Origin: Woeseiaceae bacterium
GTDB lineage: Bacteria; Pseudomonadota; Gammaproteobacteria; Steroidobacterales; Woeseiaceae
Assembly (NCBI GenBank): GCA_021773075.1
Contig: JAJFKT010000021.1
Location: 1 to 64,000, forward strand
DNA: 64,000 nt
Direction: 5' to 3'
Below the pieces are notes generated by a model. It had not been told where the DNA came from. It did not search any database and was given only the letters and a program-made list of their open reading frames with translations. Shown here piece after piece: positions 1-8,408 of this stretch (the stretch's first letter is position 1; every line of letters begins with the position of its first letter). The position numbers and the translations under genes were made by a program.

Positions 1-16
1 TTCCCTCAACCAGTTT

Positions 17-134
17 TCCTGGCGGCAATAGCGAGCGGGAACCACCCGATCCCATTTCGAACTCGGAAGTGAAAACGTTCAGCGCCGATGGTAGTGTGGG
101 GTCTCCCCATGTGAGAGTAGGACACCGCCAGGAT
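17..134 (+). rRNA. rrf: 5S ribosomal RNA, copy 1
   Basis: The sequence has the conserved 5S core, including CGAACTCGGAAGTGAAA and GGTAGTGTGGGGTCTCCCC, close to the E. coli gene. The ends CCTGGCGG and CCGCCAGG pair to form the terminal helix. A rho-independent terminator follows 14 bases later, so this is probably the last gene of an rRNA operon whose 16S and 23S genes lie left of the window. Exact ends are estimated from the helix. Confidence 0.95.
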
Positions 135-147
135 TTATTTATGAAAA

Positions 148-176
148 GCCGCTGCCGCAAGGTAGCGGCTTTTTTT
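148..176 (+). terminator. Terminator of the rRNA operon
   Basis: GCCGCTGCC and GGTAGCGGC form a 9-bp stem with one G-U pair around a GCAA loop, followed by seven T. It sits directly behind 5S copy 1. Confidence 0.9.
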
Positions 177-367
177 ATGGGGAAGACCCTACGCTTTGTT
201 ATAAGTAGGGCCCCTCGCTTCGCTCAGGCACCGCGCCTCACCCCTAGCACTTTTTTGTCCGATTGGTCAGCTTGTAATTTCTGCATGCTTATCTAAGCTT
301 CGGGTAGCCAGAGAAAATGGCAACTAGACTTTTGGAACAATAATAAGAATCTAAATAGGGGACTAAA

Positions 368-835
368 ATGAAAATAGCGACACTTCGAGGAAGTATGTTC
401 ACACTTGGCGCTGCGATGATGTTTGCGCTACCGGCATCGGCTCAGGATGACGACGGAGGTCCAATAACGCAGGGCGAAGATGCGAGTTACGTAGAAGCGA
501 CGGCAATCAAGTTCAGGTCGGGCAAACGCGAGCGCTCAATGGAAATTATCGGAGAATATTTCGCACCAGCCGCCGAAAAAGCCGGAGTGGCCGCGCCGGC
601 AATGGTATTGCACATGCAAACGGGGCGCTGGGATATGGTCGTCATTTGGGATTTGGAAGGCGGTATGGCCGACCTGGAATGGTACCGAACGCCCAATGAC
701 ATCAAGTGGTTCGAGGCGCTCGTAGAACTAGCAGGTGGCGAAGATGAAGCCAACGCGATTTGGCAGGAGTACGTCACCTCGATTGCAGACTCGACAACCG
801 AGGTCGGTCATTACCACACGGGTGAGACGCGATAG
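368..835 (+). CDS. Small exported protein of unknown function
   Basis: A 155-residue protein. Residues 1-25 form a signal peptide ending in the cleavage motif ASA-Q, so the mature protein is probably periplasmic. The mature part is acidic and has no motif I can name. Its layout (a strand with YVEATAIKF, a helix, then hydrophobic MVVIWDLEG) is compatible with a small dimeric alpha-beta barrel fold, but that is a guess. A weak AGGGGA ribosome site precedes the ATG. The gene lies between two 5S rRNA genes; it is about 190 bases beyond the first rRNA terminator and so probably has its own promoter. I do not recognise the family. Confidence 0.75.
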   Translation: MKIATLRGSMFTLGAAMMFALPASAQDDDGGPITQGEDASYVEATAIKFRSGKRERSMEIIGEYFAPAAEKAGVAAPAMVLHMQTGRWDMVVIWDLEGGMADLEWYRTPNDIKWFEALVELAGGEDEANAIWQEYVTSIADSTTEVGHYHTGETR

Positions 836-948
836 CATTGCTATATCGTATGTCGGATTAAGATGAAGTGTCCCGCAGTTGCGGGGGGCATGATTAATGT
901 TGTATTGGGGGTACTACCTGAAGATTTCGGGTGGTACTCCAACCAATA

Positions 949-1067
949 TTCCTGGCAGCAATAGCGAGCGGGAACCACCCGATCCCATTTTGAAGTCGGA
1001 AGTGAAAACGATCAGCGCCGAAGGTAGTGTGGGGTCTGTCCATGTGAGAGTAGGACACCGTCAGGAT
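949..1067 (+). rRNA. rrf: 5S ribosomal RNA, copy 2 (slightly diverged)
   Basis: This is a second 5S sequence matching copy 1 with a handful of substitutions, such as GAAGTCGG for GAACTCGG and GTCTGTCC for GTCTCCCC. The terminal helix CCTGGCAG / CCGTCAGG keeps pairing through compensating C-G to A-T type changes, and the copy has its own terminator. No 23S gene lies immediately upstream; instead there is a hairpin-forming stretch (GTACTACC … GGTGGTAC, about 910-938). It may be a solitary functional 5S gene or a remnant of operon duplication. Confidence 0.88.
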
Positions 1068-1080
1068 TTATTCATAAAAA

Positions 1081-1112
1081 GCCGCATCCCGGTTTCCGGG
1101 TGCGGCTTTTTC
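1081..1112 (+). terminator. Terminator behind 5S copy 2
   Basis: GCCGCATCCCGG pairs with CCGGGTGCGGC (one bulge) and is followed by a T run. The stem differs in sequence from that behind copy 1, so this is not a recent exact duplication of the whole unit. Confidence 0.85.
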
Positions 1113-1259
1113 TATTGTCGGTACGATAGAGTCATGAGTGATATTTCAGAAGTCGCCCTCTATGGGCGGTTTGCCTGTTTCTGACGATGTATTATTGGTT
1201 ACCTTGGTCTTTGCGACGAGCTGGGATACTAGGGGAGTTGGTATGCTGGCAGGGGTAAA

Positions 1260-3407
1260 TTGTTGACCGTTCAGAAGCGCATAGTTTTCGAAGTTGGTGA
1301 CTGGACCGTGGATTCACTAACACACTCGTTGTCACAGGGGGACAACGAGCATCAGGTGCCAGCCAAAGTCATGGCTGTGTTGGTGCATTTGGCCCAAAAC
1401 CACGAGCGCCTGGTAACTCGAGAAGAACTAATCGACGCCGTATGGGATGGCAACGCTTATGTTGGCGAAAAAGCGCTAAACAACGCGATTTGGCGAATTC
1501 GCCAGGTCCTCGGTCACGATGCGGACGGAGCCGAGTTCGTAAAGACAACACCAAAAACCGGTTATCAACTGTCAGTGGTTCCCGTATTCCTGAGGCTTGA
1601 TGACGGCGACCACGTTGCCTCCAGTGACTCTAATCGTTCAAACAATCTCATGCTCATCGCAATCACCGTGATTGCGACCGCGTTCATTGTTGCATTCGTC
1701 GCTAGAGAACCAGTCGTCCGTTCAGTTGATGAGCCGTTGGCAGTCGTCACCCAACTGCCCGGTCGCGAGCTATACGCAGCCCCATCGCCTGATGGTTCAA
1801 TGTTCGCATTCCTCCACGTGAGTCAAAAAGGTACACAGGACCTCTATGTTCAGTCACTAATTGATCCTGAGGGACAAGCCACGCAGTTCTCATCCGACGA
1901 CGCGAGTAACTTCACTCCAACATGGGCGCCCGATAATCGTCACCTCGCGTACGTTCGAGTTGACAATGCGAGCGGTCTTTGTGAAATCGTCGTACGGGAT
2001 CTCAGTGCAGACAGCGAAGAGGTAATCGATGAGTGCGTCGACATCGGCTATTCGACGTTAAGCTGGTCCCCGGACGGACGTTGGTTGGTGTTTCGAAAGG
2101 CTGACCCCGAGTTGGGTCCAGGCCTGTATCTGAAGGCGATGAACCCAAATTTCAGGCCAACGGAAGAACTTAACGATCGACGCATCAGCTGTACCGCTTG
2201 CCTGTTGTTTGATCAGGAGGTGAGCTGGTCGCCGGACAGCGCCTTCCTCGCAGTTACTCGCGAAAAGAATCGCCTATCACAAGATGTCTATCGCTTTGAG
2301 ATTGATCGTTGGCAATACAAGCGATTGACGCATGGTGAGGTCAGCATCAAAGGTCATACCTGGGATAAGCACGGGGAAAATATTCTGTATGTATCCAACA
2401 AGCATACGTTGGACAGGCGACTATGGGTGGTTAGTGCGGAAACAGGTGAAAGGCGTGAAATCGGTTACCAGGGGGCCGGCTTTCCGGCCTATCTTCCAGA
2501 TTACGAATCGATACTCTTCTACAGACGAAGTGTTACAACCTACATCGCCGCTATTAAGCTTGACCGCGGGAGCGGGGCGTCGAGCTTTCCGCAGCCAGTC
2601 ATTCAAACGTCGGGCTCCGAGCGTAATCCATCTTACTCACGCCATTCGAAGAAACTGGCCTACTATTCGAATTTGTCGGGAAATAACGAAATATGGATTG
2701 CCGAAGCGGATGGTTCCGGGCGGCAGCAGTTAACGGACCTCAAATCAAATGCCATTGACCCGAGCTGGTCGCCGGATGGCAAGCAAATCGCGTTTATCGC
2801 TCTGGATCCAAGCACCGAGGCGACAACGGTCAAAATTTATGATCTCGAAGCGAATTCAACACGAACCGTTACGACGGGATTCGGCGATCACGGCCCGCCC
2901 AGTTGGGCCGTTGATGGGCAAGCGTTGATTGTTCCAATCTGGCAAGGCCAGGATGTGGACTTATGGCGGGTAGCGATCGACGGCAATCAACTGACTCGGC
3001 TGACCACATCTGGCGCCGAGTTTGGCAGAGAGTCACTGGACGGGAAGCTTCTGTTTTATACCAAAGCGAATGAACGCGGGCTATTTCGGCTATCGCCCGT
3101 CAATGGTGAGGAGGTCCGCGTCATCGACGATATCGTCTTAAACGGAATCGGAAACTGGACCTGGGCGGACGCGGAAACGCTAATATACGCGCGTCATCTC
3201 GACGGCCACTCTGAAATCGTTGAGGCCAACCTCTCGATCCGCTCTGAACGGGTCCTGGTACAGCATCCAAGTCGCACCGTACACCGTTACGGCATGCTCA
3301 GTTACTCGCCCGAGCGGGATGTGTTGTTTTTTACGCACCGCGAGCCTCAGCAGATCGACATTCTCATGGCACCCGACCCCTTGTCCACACGGCTTGGCAG
3401 CGACTAA
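1260..3407 (+). CDS. CadC-type membrane transcriptional regulator with TolB-like beta-propeller
   Basis: A 715-residue one-component regulator. Residues about 10-105 form an OmpR/CadC winged-helix DNA-binding domain (the VTREELIDAVW and KALNNAIWRIRQVLG blocks and the KTTPKTGYQL wing). One membrane segment follows at about 125-145. The rest is periplasmic and built of repeated blades of the type SWSPDGRWLVF, as in TolB/WD40-like propellers. Such proteins are thought to sense an external signal and bind DNA directly. The start is TTG at 1260 behind AGGGG; a second in-frame TTG follows at once. It lies 120 bases upstream of a TonB-dependent receptor in the same direction and is a plausible regulator of it. 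Confidence 0.88.
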   Translation: MLTVQKRIVFEVGDWTVDSLTHSLSQGDNEHQVPAKVMAVLVHLAQNHERLVTREELIDAVWDGNAYVGEKALNNAIWRIRQVLGHDADGAEFVKTTPKTGYQLSVVPVFLRLDDGDHVASSDSNRSNNLMLIAITVIATAFIVAFVAREPVVRSVDEPLAVVTQLPGRELYAAPSPDGSMFAFLHVSQKGTQDLYVQSLIDPEGQATQFSSDDASNFTPTWAPDNRHLAYVRVDNASGLCEIVVRDLSADSEEVIDECVDIGYSTLSWSPDGRWLVFRKADPELGPGLYLKAMNPNFRPTEELNDRRISCTACLLFDQEVSWSPDSAFLAVTREKNRLSQDVYRFEIDRWQYKRLTHGEVSIKGHTWDKHGENILYVSNKHTLDRRLWVVSAETGERREIGYQGAGFPAYLPDYESILFYRRSVTTYIAAIKLDRGSGASSFPQPVIQTSGSERNPSYSRHSKKLAYYSNLSGNNEIWIAEADGSGRQQLTDLKSNAIDPSWSPDGKQIAFIALDPSTEATTVKIYDLEANSTRTVTTGFGDHGPPSWAVDGQALIVPIWQGQDVDLWRVAIDGNQLTRLTTSGAEFGRESLDGKLLFYTKANERGLFRLSPVNGEEVRVIDDIVLNGIGNWTWADAETLIYARHLDGHSEIVEANLSIRSERVLVQHPSRTVHRYGMLSYSPERDVLFFTHREPQQIDILMAPDPLSTRLGSD

Positions 3408-3529
3408 AACGTATCACTCGTCAAGTGATAGCGAAATGATAAAAATCGGAACCCCGAAACGTTGTCAGTGCGCAACCAATCGGGATACATAACCCTCAGA
3501 GAACGATTCAAACTCACGGGGGAAGTGGT

Positions 3530-6523
3530 ATGCCATCCACAAGAATAGTTTCATATCGAACAATTGGGGCCTGCTTATTGGCGATCTCGGTCGCATTCAG
3601 TGCCAACGCGCAGGATGCAACAGAATCGGGCGATGGAGCGGACGAGCTCGACGAAATCGTCATCACAGGGTCGCGACTAAAGCGCGATAGTTTCAATGTT
3701 TCAACGCCGCTCGTACAGGTCGACTCAGAAACCTTGATCGACACTGGCCTGGGCTCGATAGCGGAAATACTCGTCGACGAAGTGCCCTCACTCTATGAAT
3801 CTCAAAGCAACACGAATTCTCAGTCGAGTGTCGCGCAGACAGGTCTGTCGAGCGTCAACTTGCGACAGCTCGGTAGCAACCGAACACTGATACTTATCGA
3901 CGGTCGGCGCATCGTGCCGAACGCTTACAGTAGCGATTCCGTCAGCCTAAGCACGATTCCGTCGTCGATGATCAGCAACGTGGAAATCATCACCGGCGGA
4001 TCGTCCGCCACCTACGGGTCTGACGCCGTCGCCGGCGTTGTGAATATTATTACCGAAAAAGACAAGACGGGCTTTGGCATTGAAACCCGTGGCGGATTTA
4101 CCTCTGAGGGCGGTGGCGAGGAATACTCTGTAAACCTGGATTTTGGTACGAAGTTTGCTGACAATCGCGGCTACTTTTTCGCTGCCGTTTCGTATGACGA
4201 ACAAGAGGGCATCGATCATCTCGATCGAGCGCGTGCTCAGCTGGAGGCAGACTTCGATTACAACACGACTTTACTGTGTAACGAGTTCCAGACAGAAACC
4301 GGGGACCAGTGCGCGCGTGACATCACGCCGGCCGACTGGCGCGATCGCAGCGATGGAACGCCGGGTGGCGTATTTGAGGAAGGTCGCGGCAACTGGTGGT
4401 ACAACGAGAGTGGCCTGCAAACCGGTTGGGTTGAAGAGCGTGACGGTTTCTTCTCACGCCAGTTTGACGTCATCAAGATCCCGACGGAGACTACCGCTAT
4501 TGCGAGTAAGATCGATTTCGAGTTCACCGAATCGGTGAATGGCTACTTTCAGGTTCAATACAGCCGCGAAACGTCGTTTAATTTCAAATCGCCGGAAGAC
4601 GATAGCGAAAGCTCCGACGTCATTATTTTTGATCCCGTCACCGGTGAGCCCGGGGAAGTCCGGCCTGGACACATTCCGATCGACAATCCCTTTGTACCTG
4701 CCCTTATCGCGAACAATGCAACGGCAATCGCCCGAGGTGAACTCGACTGGGATCGCCGGTTCTTCGAGGTCGGTAACATTACGACTGACAATACGCGTAC
4801 CACGATCCGGACCTGGGCCGGACTGCAGGGATCATTTGAAAACGGTTGGGACTGGGATGTGTCTGTCGGCTACGGTGATTTCAAACAGGAGCAGCAGCGC
4901 TCGAACGAACTCAATATTGTTCGCGTTCAGCAGGCGCTTGACGCAGAATTCGCCGCGGATGGCGTCACTATTCAGTGTGCCGATGCTGCAGCTCGGGCAG
5001 AAGGCTGTGTACCATTGAACCTGTTCGGAATCGGTTCAATCACACCCGCAATGGCCGACTGGATTCGAGCGAATCCGACCATCGACAACGGGCGCAATCA
5101 GACGACCGTCGTCGGCTTTGTCAGCGGTGACCTGTTTGACATGCCGGCTGGTCCGCTTGCAGCGGTTTTCGGTGCCGAATATCGCAAGGAGGAACTCGAT
5201 TTGAGAGTCGGGGGCGGCCACGAAACGGGTGGCGTCACCTTCAATGTCGTTCCGGCATTTACCGGTGATATTGACGTCTCCGAGCTGTTTGCCGAATTTG
5301 CCGTTCCGCTGGCTGAAAGATTTTCGGTAGAAGTCGGATTGCGTGTCGCAGACTACAGCCCGCCGAGTATCAACACGGTATTCAGCTATTCGACCGGCCT
5401 CATTTGGGAGCCTGTGGATGGCTACAATCTGCGCGCGAATTTCGCCAGAGCGCAACGCGCACCGACTATTTCGGACTTGCTGTCTCCACCACGAGGCGAC
5501 TTTGACAACTACAACGACATTTGCGACGGCGCAACCGCAACATCGACCAATGCTGGTCACGACAATTGCAGACTGGACTCCGCTGTCGCTGACGTCATCG
5601 CCGTGGACGGTGTGTTTGATGACGACAACAGTGGCTATTCGCCGAATGGCGGCAATCCGAACTTGTTTGAAGAGACGGCCGACACCTACACCGTCGGGTT
5701 CAGCATCGCACCATCGTTCCTCGAAGGTCTGCGGCTGGCAGTCGACTACTATGACATCACTGTCGATGATGCGATTGATGTCGTCGAAAATGACGAGATT
5801 CTTGCGCAGTGCTACAACTCGTCGATCACGTTTGGCGATGCGAACCCGTTTTGTGATGTGGTTTCGCGCGACAGCGACGGCCAGATCAATGAAATCCTGC
5901 AACAGGAATTCAATCTGAGCGAGACGACGACAAGCGGTTTTGATGTAGCAATTGAGTACGACCTCGAAATGGGTGACCGCGGAACGCTGCAGTTCGCTGC
6001 CAACTACACGCACATCAGCGAGTACGAGACGGAGTTCGAAGGCAACGACGGACTTACGACGACAGATTTCAACAACCAACTCGACTTCGGCATTTTCGAA
6101 GATGTCGCCAGCGCGTCGTTAACGTGGAGATCCGAAAACTGGCGTGTTCGCTGGAGCACGAGATGGCAGGGTCCAATTATCGACCACAACAGCCGACTTG
6201 AAGACCAGCTGCAACCCTTTCTCGACAATCAAGCCGCGTGTGAAGCCGGTGATCCGTCCTGCATAACCGACGCCGAGGCGCCGGGGTTCCTGTTCTATGG
6301 TTCGTATTTGCGACACAGCCTGTCGTTCGCCTACGACACCGAAATCTGGAACGACACGGGTCTTCGATTGTCTGCCGGCGTTCGTAACGTGTTTGACGAT
6401 GATCCGTTTATTCCGCGAACGGGGGACGCTTTCGAGGGCGGCATTGGCAATTTCGACAGCAAGTACAACGGTGGTATTGGCCGCTTCTACTACCTCGGTG
6501 CAGAGTTGCGATTTGGTGACTAA
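3530..6523 (+). CDS. TonB-dependent outer-membrane receptor
   Basis: A 997-residue outer-membrane transporter. It has a signal peptide (residues 1-27, ANA-Q), a TonB-box-like segment DELDEIVITGSRL, a plug domain (LRQLGSNRTLILIDGRR, then GGSSATYGSDAVAGVVNII), and a long beta-barrel with a C-terminal aromatic-rich strand. The length and the GSDAVAGVVNII form are typical of the large receptors that Xanthomonadales and related bacteria use for oligosaccharides or peptides; the substrate cannot be read from sequence. GGGGGAAG lies just before the ATG. It may be controlled by the CadC-type protein encoded upstream. Confidence 0.93.
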   Translation: MPSTRIVSYRTIGACLLAISVAFSANAQDATESGDGADELDEIVITGSRLKRDSFNVSTPLVQVDSETLIDTGLGSIAEILVDEVPSLYESQSNTNSQSSVAQTGLSSVNLRQLGSNRTLILIDGRRIVPNAYSSDSVSLSTIPSSMISNVEIITGGSSATYGSDAVAGVVNIITEKDKTGFGIETRGGFTSEGGGEEYSVNLDFGTKFADNRGYFFAAVSYDEQEGIDHLDRARAQLEADFDYNTTLLCNEFQTETGDQCARDITPADWRDRSDGTPGGVFEEGRGNWWYNESGLQTGWVEERDGFFSRQFDVIKIPTETTAIASKIDFEFTESVNGYFQVQYSRETSFNFKSPEDDSESSDVIIFDPVTGEPGEVRPGHIPIDNPFVPALIANNATAIARGELDWDRRFFEVGNITTDNTRTTIRTWAGLQGSFENGWDWDVSVGYGDFKQEQQRSNELNIVRVQQALDAEFAADGVTIQCADAAARAEGCVPLNLFGIGSITPAMADWIRANPTIDNGRNQTTVVGFVSGDLFDMPAGPLAAVFGAEYRKEELDLRVGGGHETGGVTFNVVPAFTGDIDVSELFAEFAVPLAERFSVEVGLRVADYSPPSINTVFSYSTGLIWEPVDGYNLRANFARAQRAPTISDLLSPPRGDFDNYNDICDGATATSTNAGHDNCRLDSAVADVIAVDGVFDDDNSGYSPNGGNPNLFEETADTYTVGFSIAPSFLEGLRLAVDYYDITVDDAIDVVENDEILAQCYNSSITFGDANPFCDVVSRDSDGQINEILQQEFNLSETTTSGFDVAIEYDLEMGDRGTLQFAANYTHISEYETEFEGNDGLTTTDFNNQLDFGIFEDVASASLTWRSENWRVRWSTRWQGPIIDHNSRLEDQLQPFLDNQAACEAGDPSCITDAEAPGFLFYGSYLRHSLSFAYDTEIWNDTGLRLSAGVRNVFDDDPFIPRTGDAFEGGIGNFDSKYNGGIGRFYYLGAELRFGD

Positions 6524-8390
6524 TAGTTACCCGCTCGGTAAGGCGGGTACAAGGAGTCGTACCCGCCTTAATCTGGTCGCACATATTGTCCGGGCTTTCG
6601 CGACCTTCTGTTTATTGATATCGGCGCCCCTGTCGGCGGACGAGGATTGGCACTACTCGAACGTTGACCGGATAGTCGCAGTCAGTGACGTGCACGGCGC
6701 TTATGACGCGCTGGTGGCTACCTTGCAGGTTGCTGAAGTTATCGACGACGAGCTCTCCTGGAGCGGCGGCAATAGCCATTTCGTCATAACAGGGGACCTC
6801 CTGGATCGCGGCCCGGATTCCCGACTCGTGATGGACCTCATCATGCGCCTCGAGCGGGAGGCGCCACGAGTTGGCGGACAGGTACATCAGTTGCTCGGCA
6901 ATCACGAGGTGATGAACCTGATCGGAGATCTGCGTTACGTCTCGGACGAAGAATATGCGGCGTTTCTGGACATTGAGTCAGTGGAGGAACGCGAATACTG
7001 GTACCAGGAGTTTCGACATAGCAAACCGGTCGATTCGGACGAGCGGAAAGTAAGGTCCGAATTCAACGAAAAAGCACCGCCCGGCTATTTCGGGCACCGC
7101 CGAGCCTTTCGACGCGACGGCATATACGGGCGCTGGCTTCTCGAAAAACCGATTATGATCGTTATCAACGATACAGCGTTCGTCCACGGCGGCATTCCGC
7201 CCTACGTTACCGAACACGGAATTGGCGGCATTAACGTCGCACTAAAGAACGACTTATACGACTACGTCGCCACCCGCGAGTCGTTAAGCGATGCCGCTGT
7301 TTTAAGTCCCATTGTAGGTTTTAAAGAATCGCCTTTCGTGCTGGCTGCGAGCCTCGACGCAGGCCATTTGACGGGCGACGTTGCGCGCGCCGCACAATCG
7401 CTTGTTGATTTGACCGAGTCTCCCTTGCATCGGCCGGCCGGTCCGACGTGGTACAGGGGAACGGCTACCTGCGGTGCACTAATCGAGGGAGACCGTTTGA
7501 ATGCTGCGCTCAAAGAGCTTGGTGCAACGCGAGTTGTCATCGGCCACACGCCAACCATTACCAGGCGTGTACAGCAACGCTTGGATGGGCGTATCGTTGA
7601 GATCGATACCGGCATGCTGAAGGCCAACTATCACGGTAGCGGCAATGCCTTGGTTATCGGAGATGGCGACCTGTCCGTCGTGAACCAGAACGGCACTCGA
7701 GATTTATCGCCCTTGGTACATCCGATTCGAATTGGTAAAGAGTTCTTTGCCGCCGATGATGATCTGGAAAATCTGCTTTCGAACGGGATTATCGTTGAGT
7801 CGAAGGTCAGTGACGTCACCTGGAAGATATTGCAGGTCACGGATGGAAATCAGAGCGTCTCCGCGTATTTTAATCCGCTGCCGAGGGAGAGTGGTTTTGC
7901 GCCAGAACTTGCGGCATACAAACTGGATCGTATGCTAGGTCTCGGCATGGTTCCGGTGACCGTACAACGTGTCATCCATGGGAGGCGAGGCACGTTGCAA
8001 GTCGTACCGTCTGATACTTTAACTGAAAGCGTGCGCGTAGCAGGTCGAGAAGGAGACTCCGCCAGCTGTCCACTCAAGCGTCAGAAGGAAGCAATGTACA
8101 TTTTCGATGCGCTGATTCAGAATCCTGCAAGATCGCCGTCTTCAATGTTGTACAACCCCGATGAGTGGCAGTTGATCTTAACTGAACACGAGAATTCGTT
8201 TGGTGAAGACAGGGACAGGCCCGATTATTTACAGAACGTTGAGCTCGATATTGGAGATCAGTGGCGTAAGGTCTTGCTGAAACTCGATCAAGTGGCGCTT
8301 CGCGACGAGCTTGGCGATGCGCTGAGCGACAGCCGTCTGGGCGCAATGCTTGAGCGAAGAGACATCATGGTCGGCGGGGCAGCGGATTGA
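6516..8390 (+). CDS. Calcineurin-like phosphatase fused to a degenerate FAM20/PI-kinase-like domain
   Basis: The N-terminal half is a metallophosphatase of the Shewanella-like/PPP type, with VSDVHG (near 6683), GDLLDRG (near 6792) and GNHE (6897-6908), plus later GHTPT and metal-binding His residues. The segment LNLVAHIVRAFATFCLLISA followed by PLSADED looks like a signal peptide, so the enzyme is probably periplasmic. The C-terminal third (about 7800-8390) has AAYKLDRMLGLGMVPVTV, the hallmark of four-jointed/FAM20-like kinase folds. The usual catalytic NxDRxxxN is NPARSPSS here and the metal-binding DH is EH, so it is probably a pseudokinase. The start is uncertain: GTG at 6516 overlaps the upstream stop, no ATG suits, and the hairpin at 6539-6570 would fall inside the signal region. 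Confidence 0.8.
   Translation: MTNSYPLGKAGTRSRTRLNLVAHIVRAFATFCLLISAPLSADEDWHYSNVDRIVAVSDVHGAYDALVATLQVAEVIDDELSWSGGNSHFVITGDLLDRGPDSRLVMDLIMRLEREAPRVGGQVHQLLGNHEVMNLIGDLRYVSDEEYAAFLDIESVEEREYWYQEFRHSKPVDSDERKVRSEFNEKAPPGYFGHRRAFRRDGIYGRWLLEKPIMIVINDTAFVHGGIPPYVTEHGIGGINVALKNDLYDYVATRESLSDAAVLSPIVGFKESPFVLAASLDAGHLTGDVARAAQSLVDLTESPLHRPAGPTWYRGTATCGALIEGDRLNAALKELGATRVVIGHTPTITRRVQQRLDGRIVEIDTGMLKANYHGSGNALVIGDGDLSVVNQNGTRDLSPLVHPIRIGKEFFAADDDLENLLSNGIIVESKVSDVTWKILQVTDGNQSVSAYFNPLPRESGFAPELAAYKLDRMLGLGMVPVTVQRVIHGRRGTLQVVPSDTLTESVRVAGREGDSASCPLKRQKEAMYIFDALIQNPARSPSSMLYNPDEWQLILTEHENSFGEDRDRPDYLQNVELDIGDQWRKVLLKLDQVALRDELGDALSDSRLGAMLERRDIMVGGAAD
6539..6570 (+). promoter_or_regulatory. Perfect 12-bp hairpin with an AAGGAG loop
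   Basis: TAAGGCGGGTAC and GTACCCGCCTTA form a perfect 12-bp stem with the 8-base loop AAGGAGTC. It starts 15 bases after the stop of the TonB receptor. There is no T run, so it is a weak candidate terminator. The loop carries a Shine-Dalgarno-like AAGGAG, which could matter for translation of the phosphatase gene. Confidence 0.5.
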
Positions 8391-8408
8391 ATACACGGAT
8401 GATACGAA

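Noticed and set aside
5036..6079. 347-codon open frame on the minus strand
   Set aside because: It lies entirely opposite the TonB receptor gene, has a low-complexity Val/Arg-rich translation and no recognisable domain; a shadow of the real gene.
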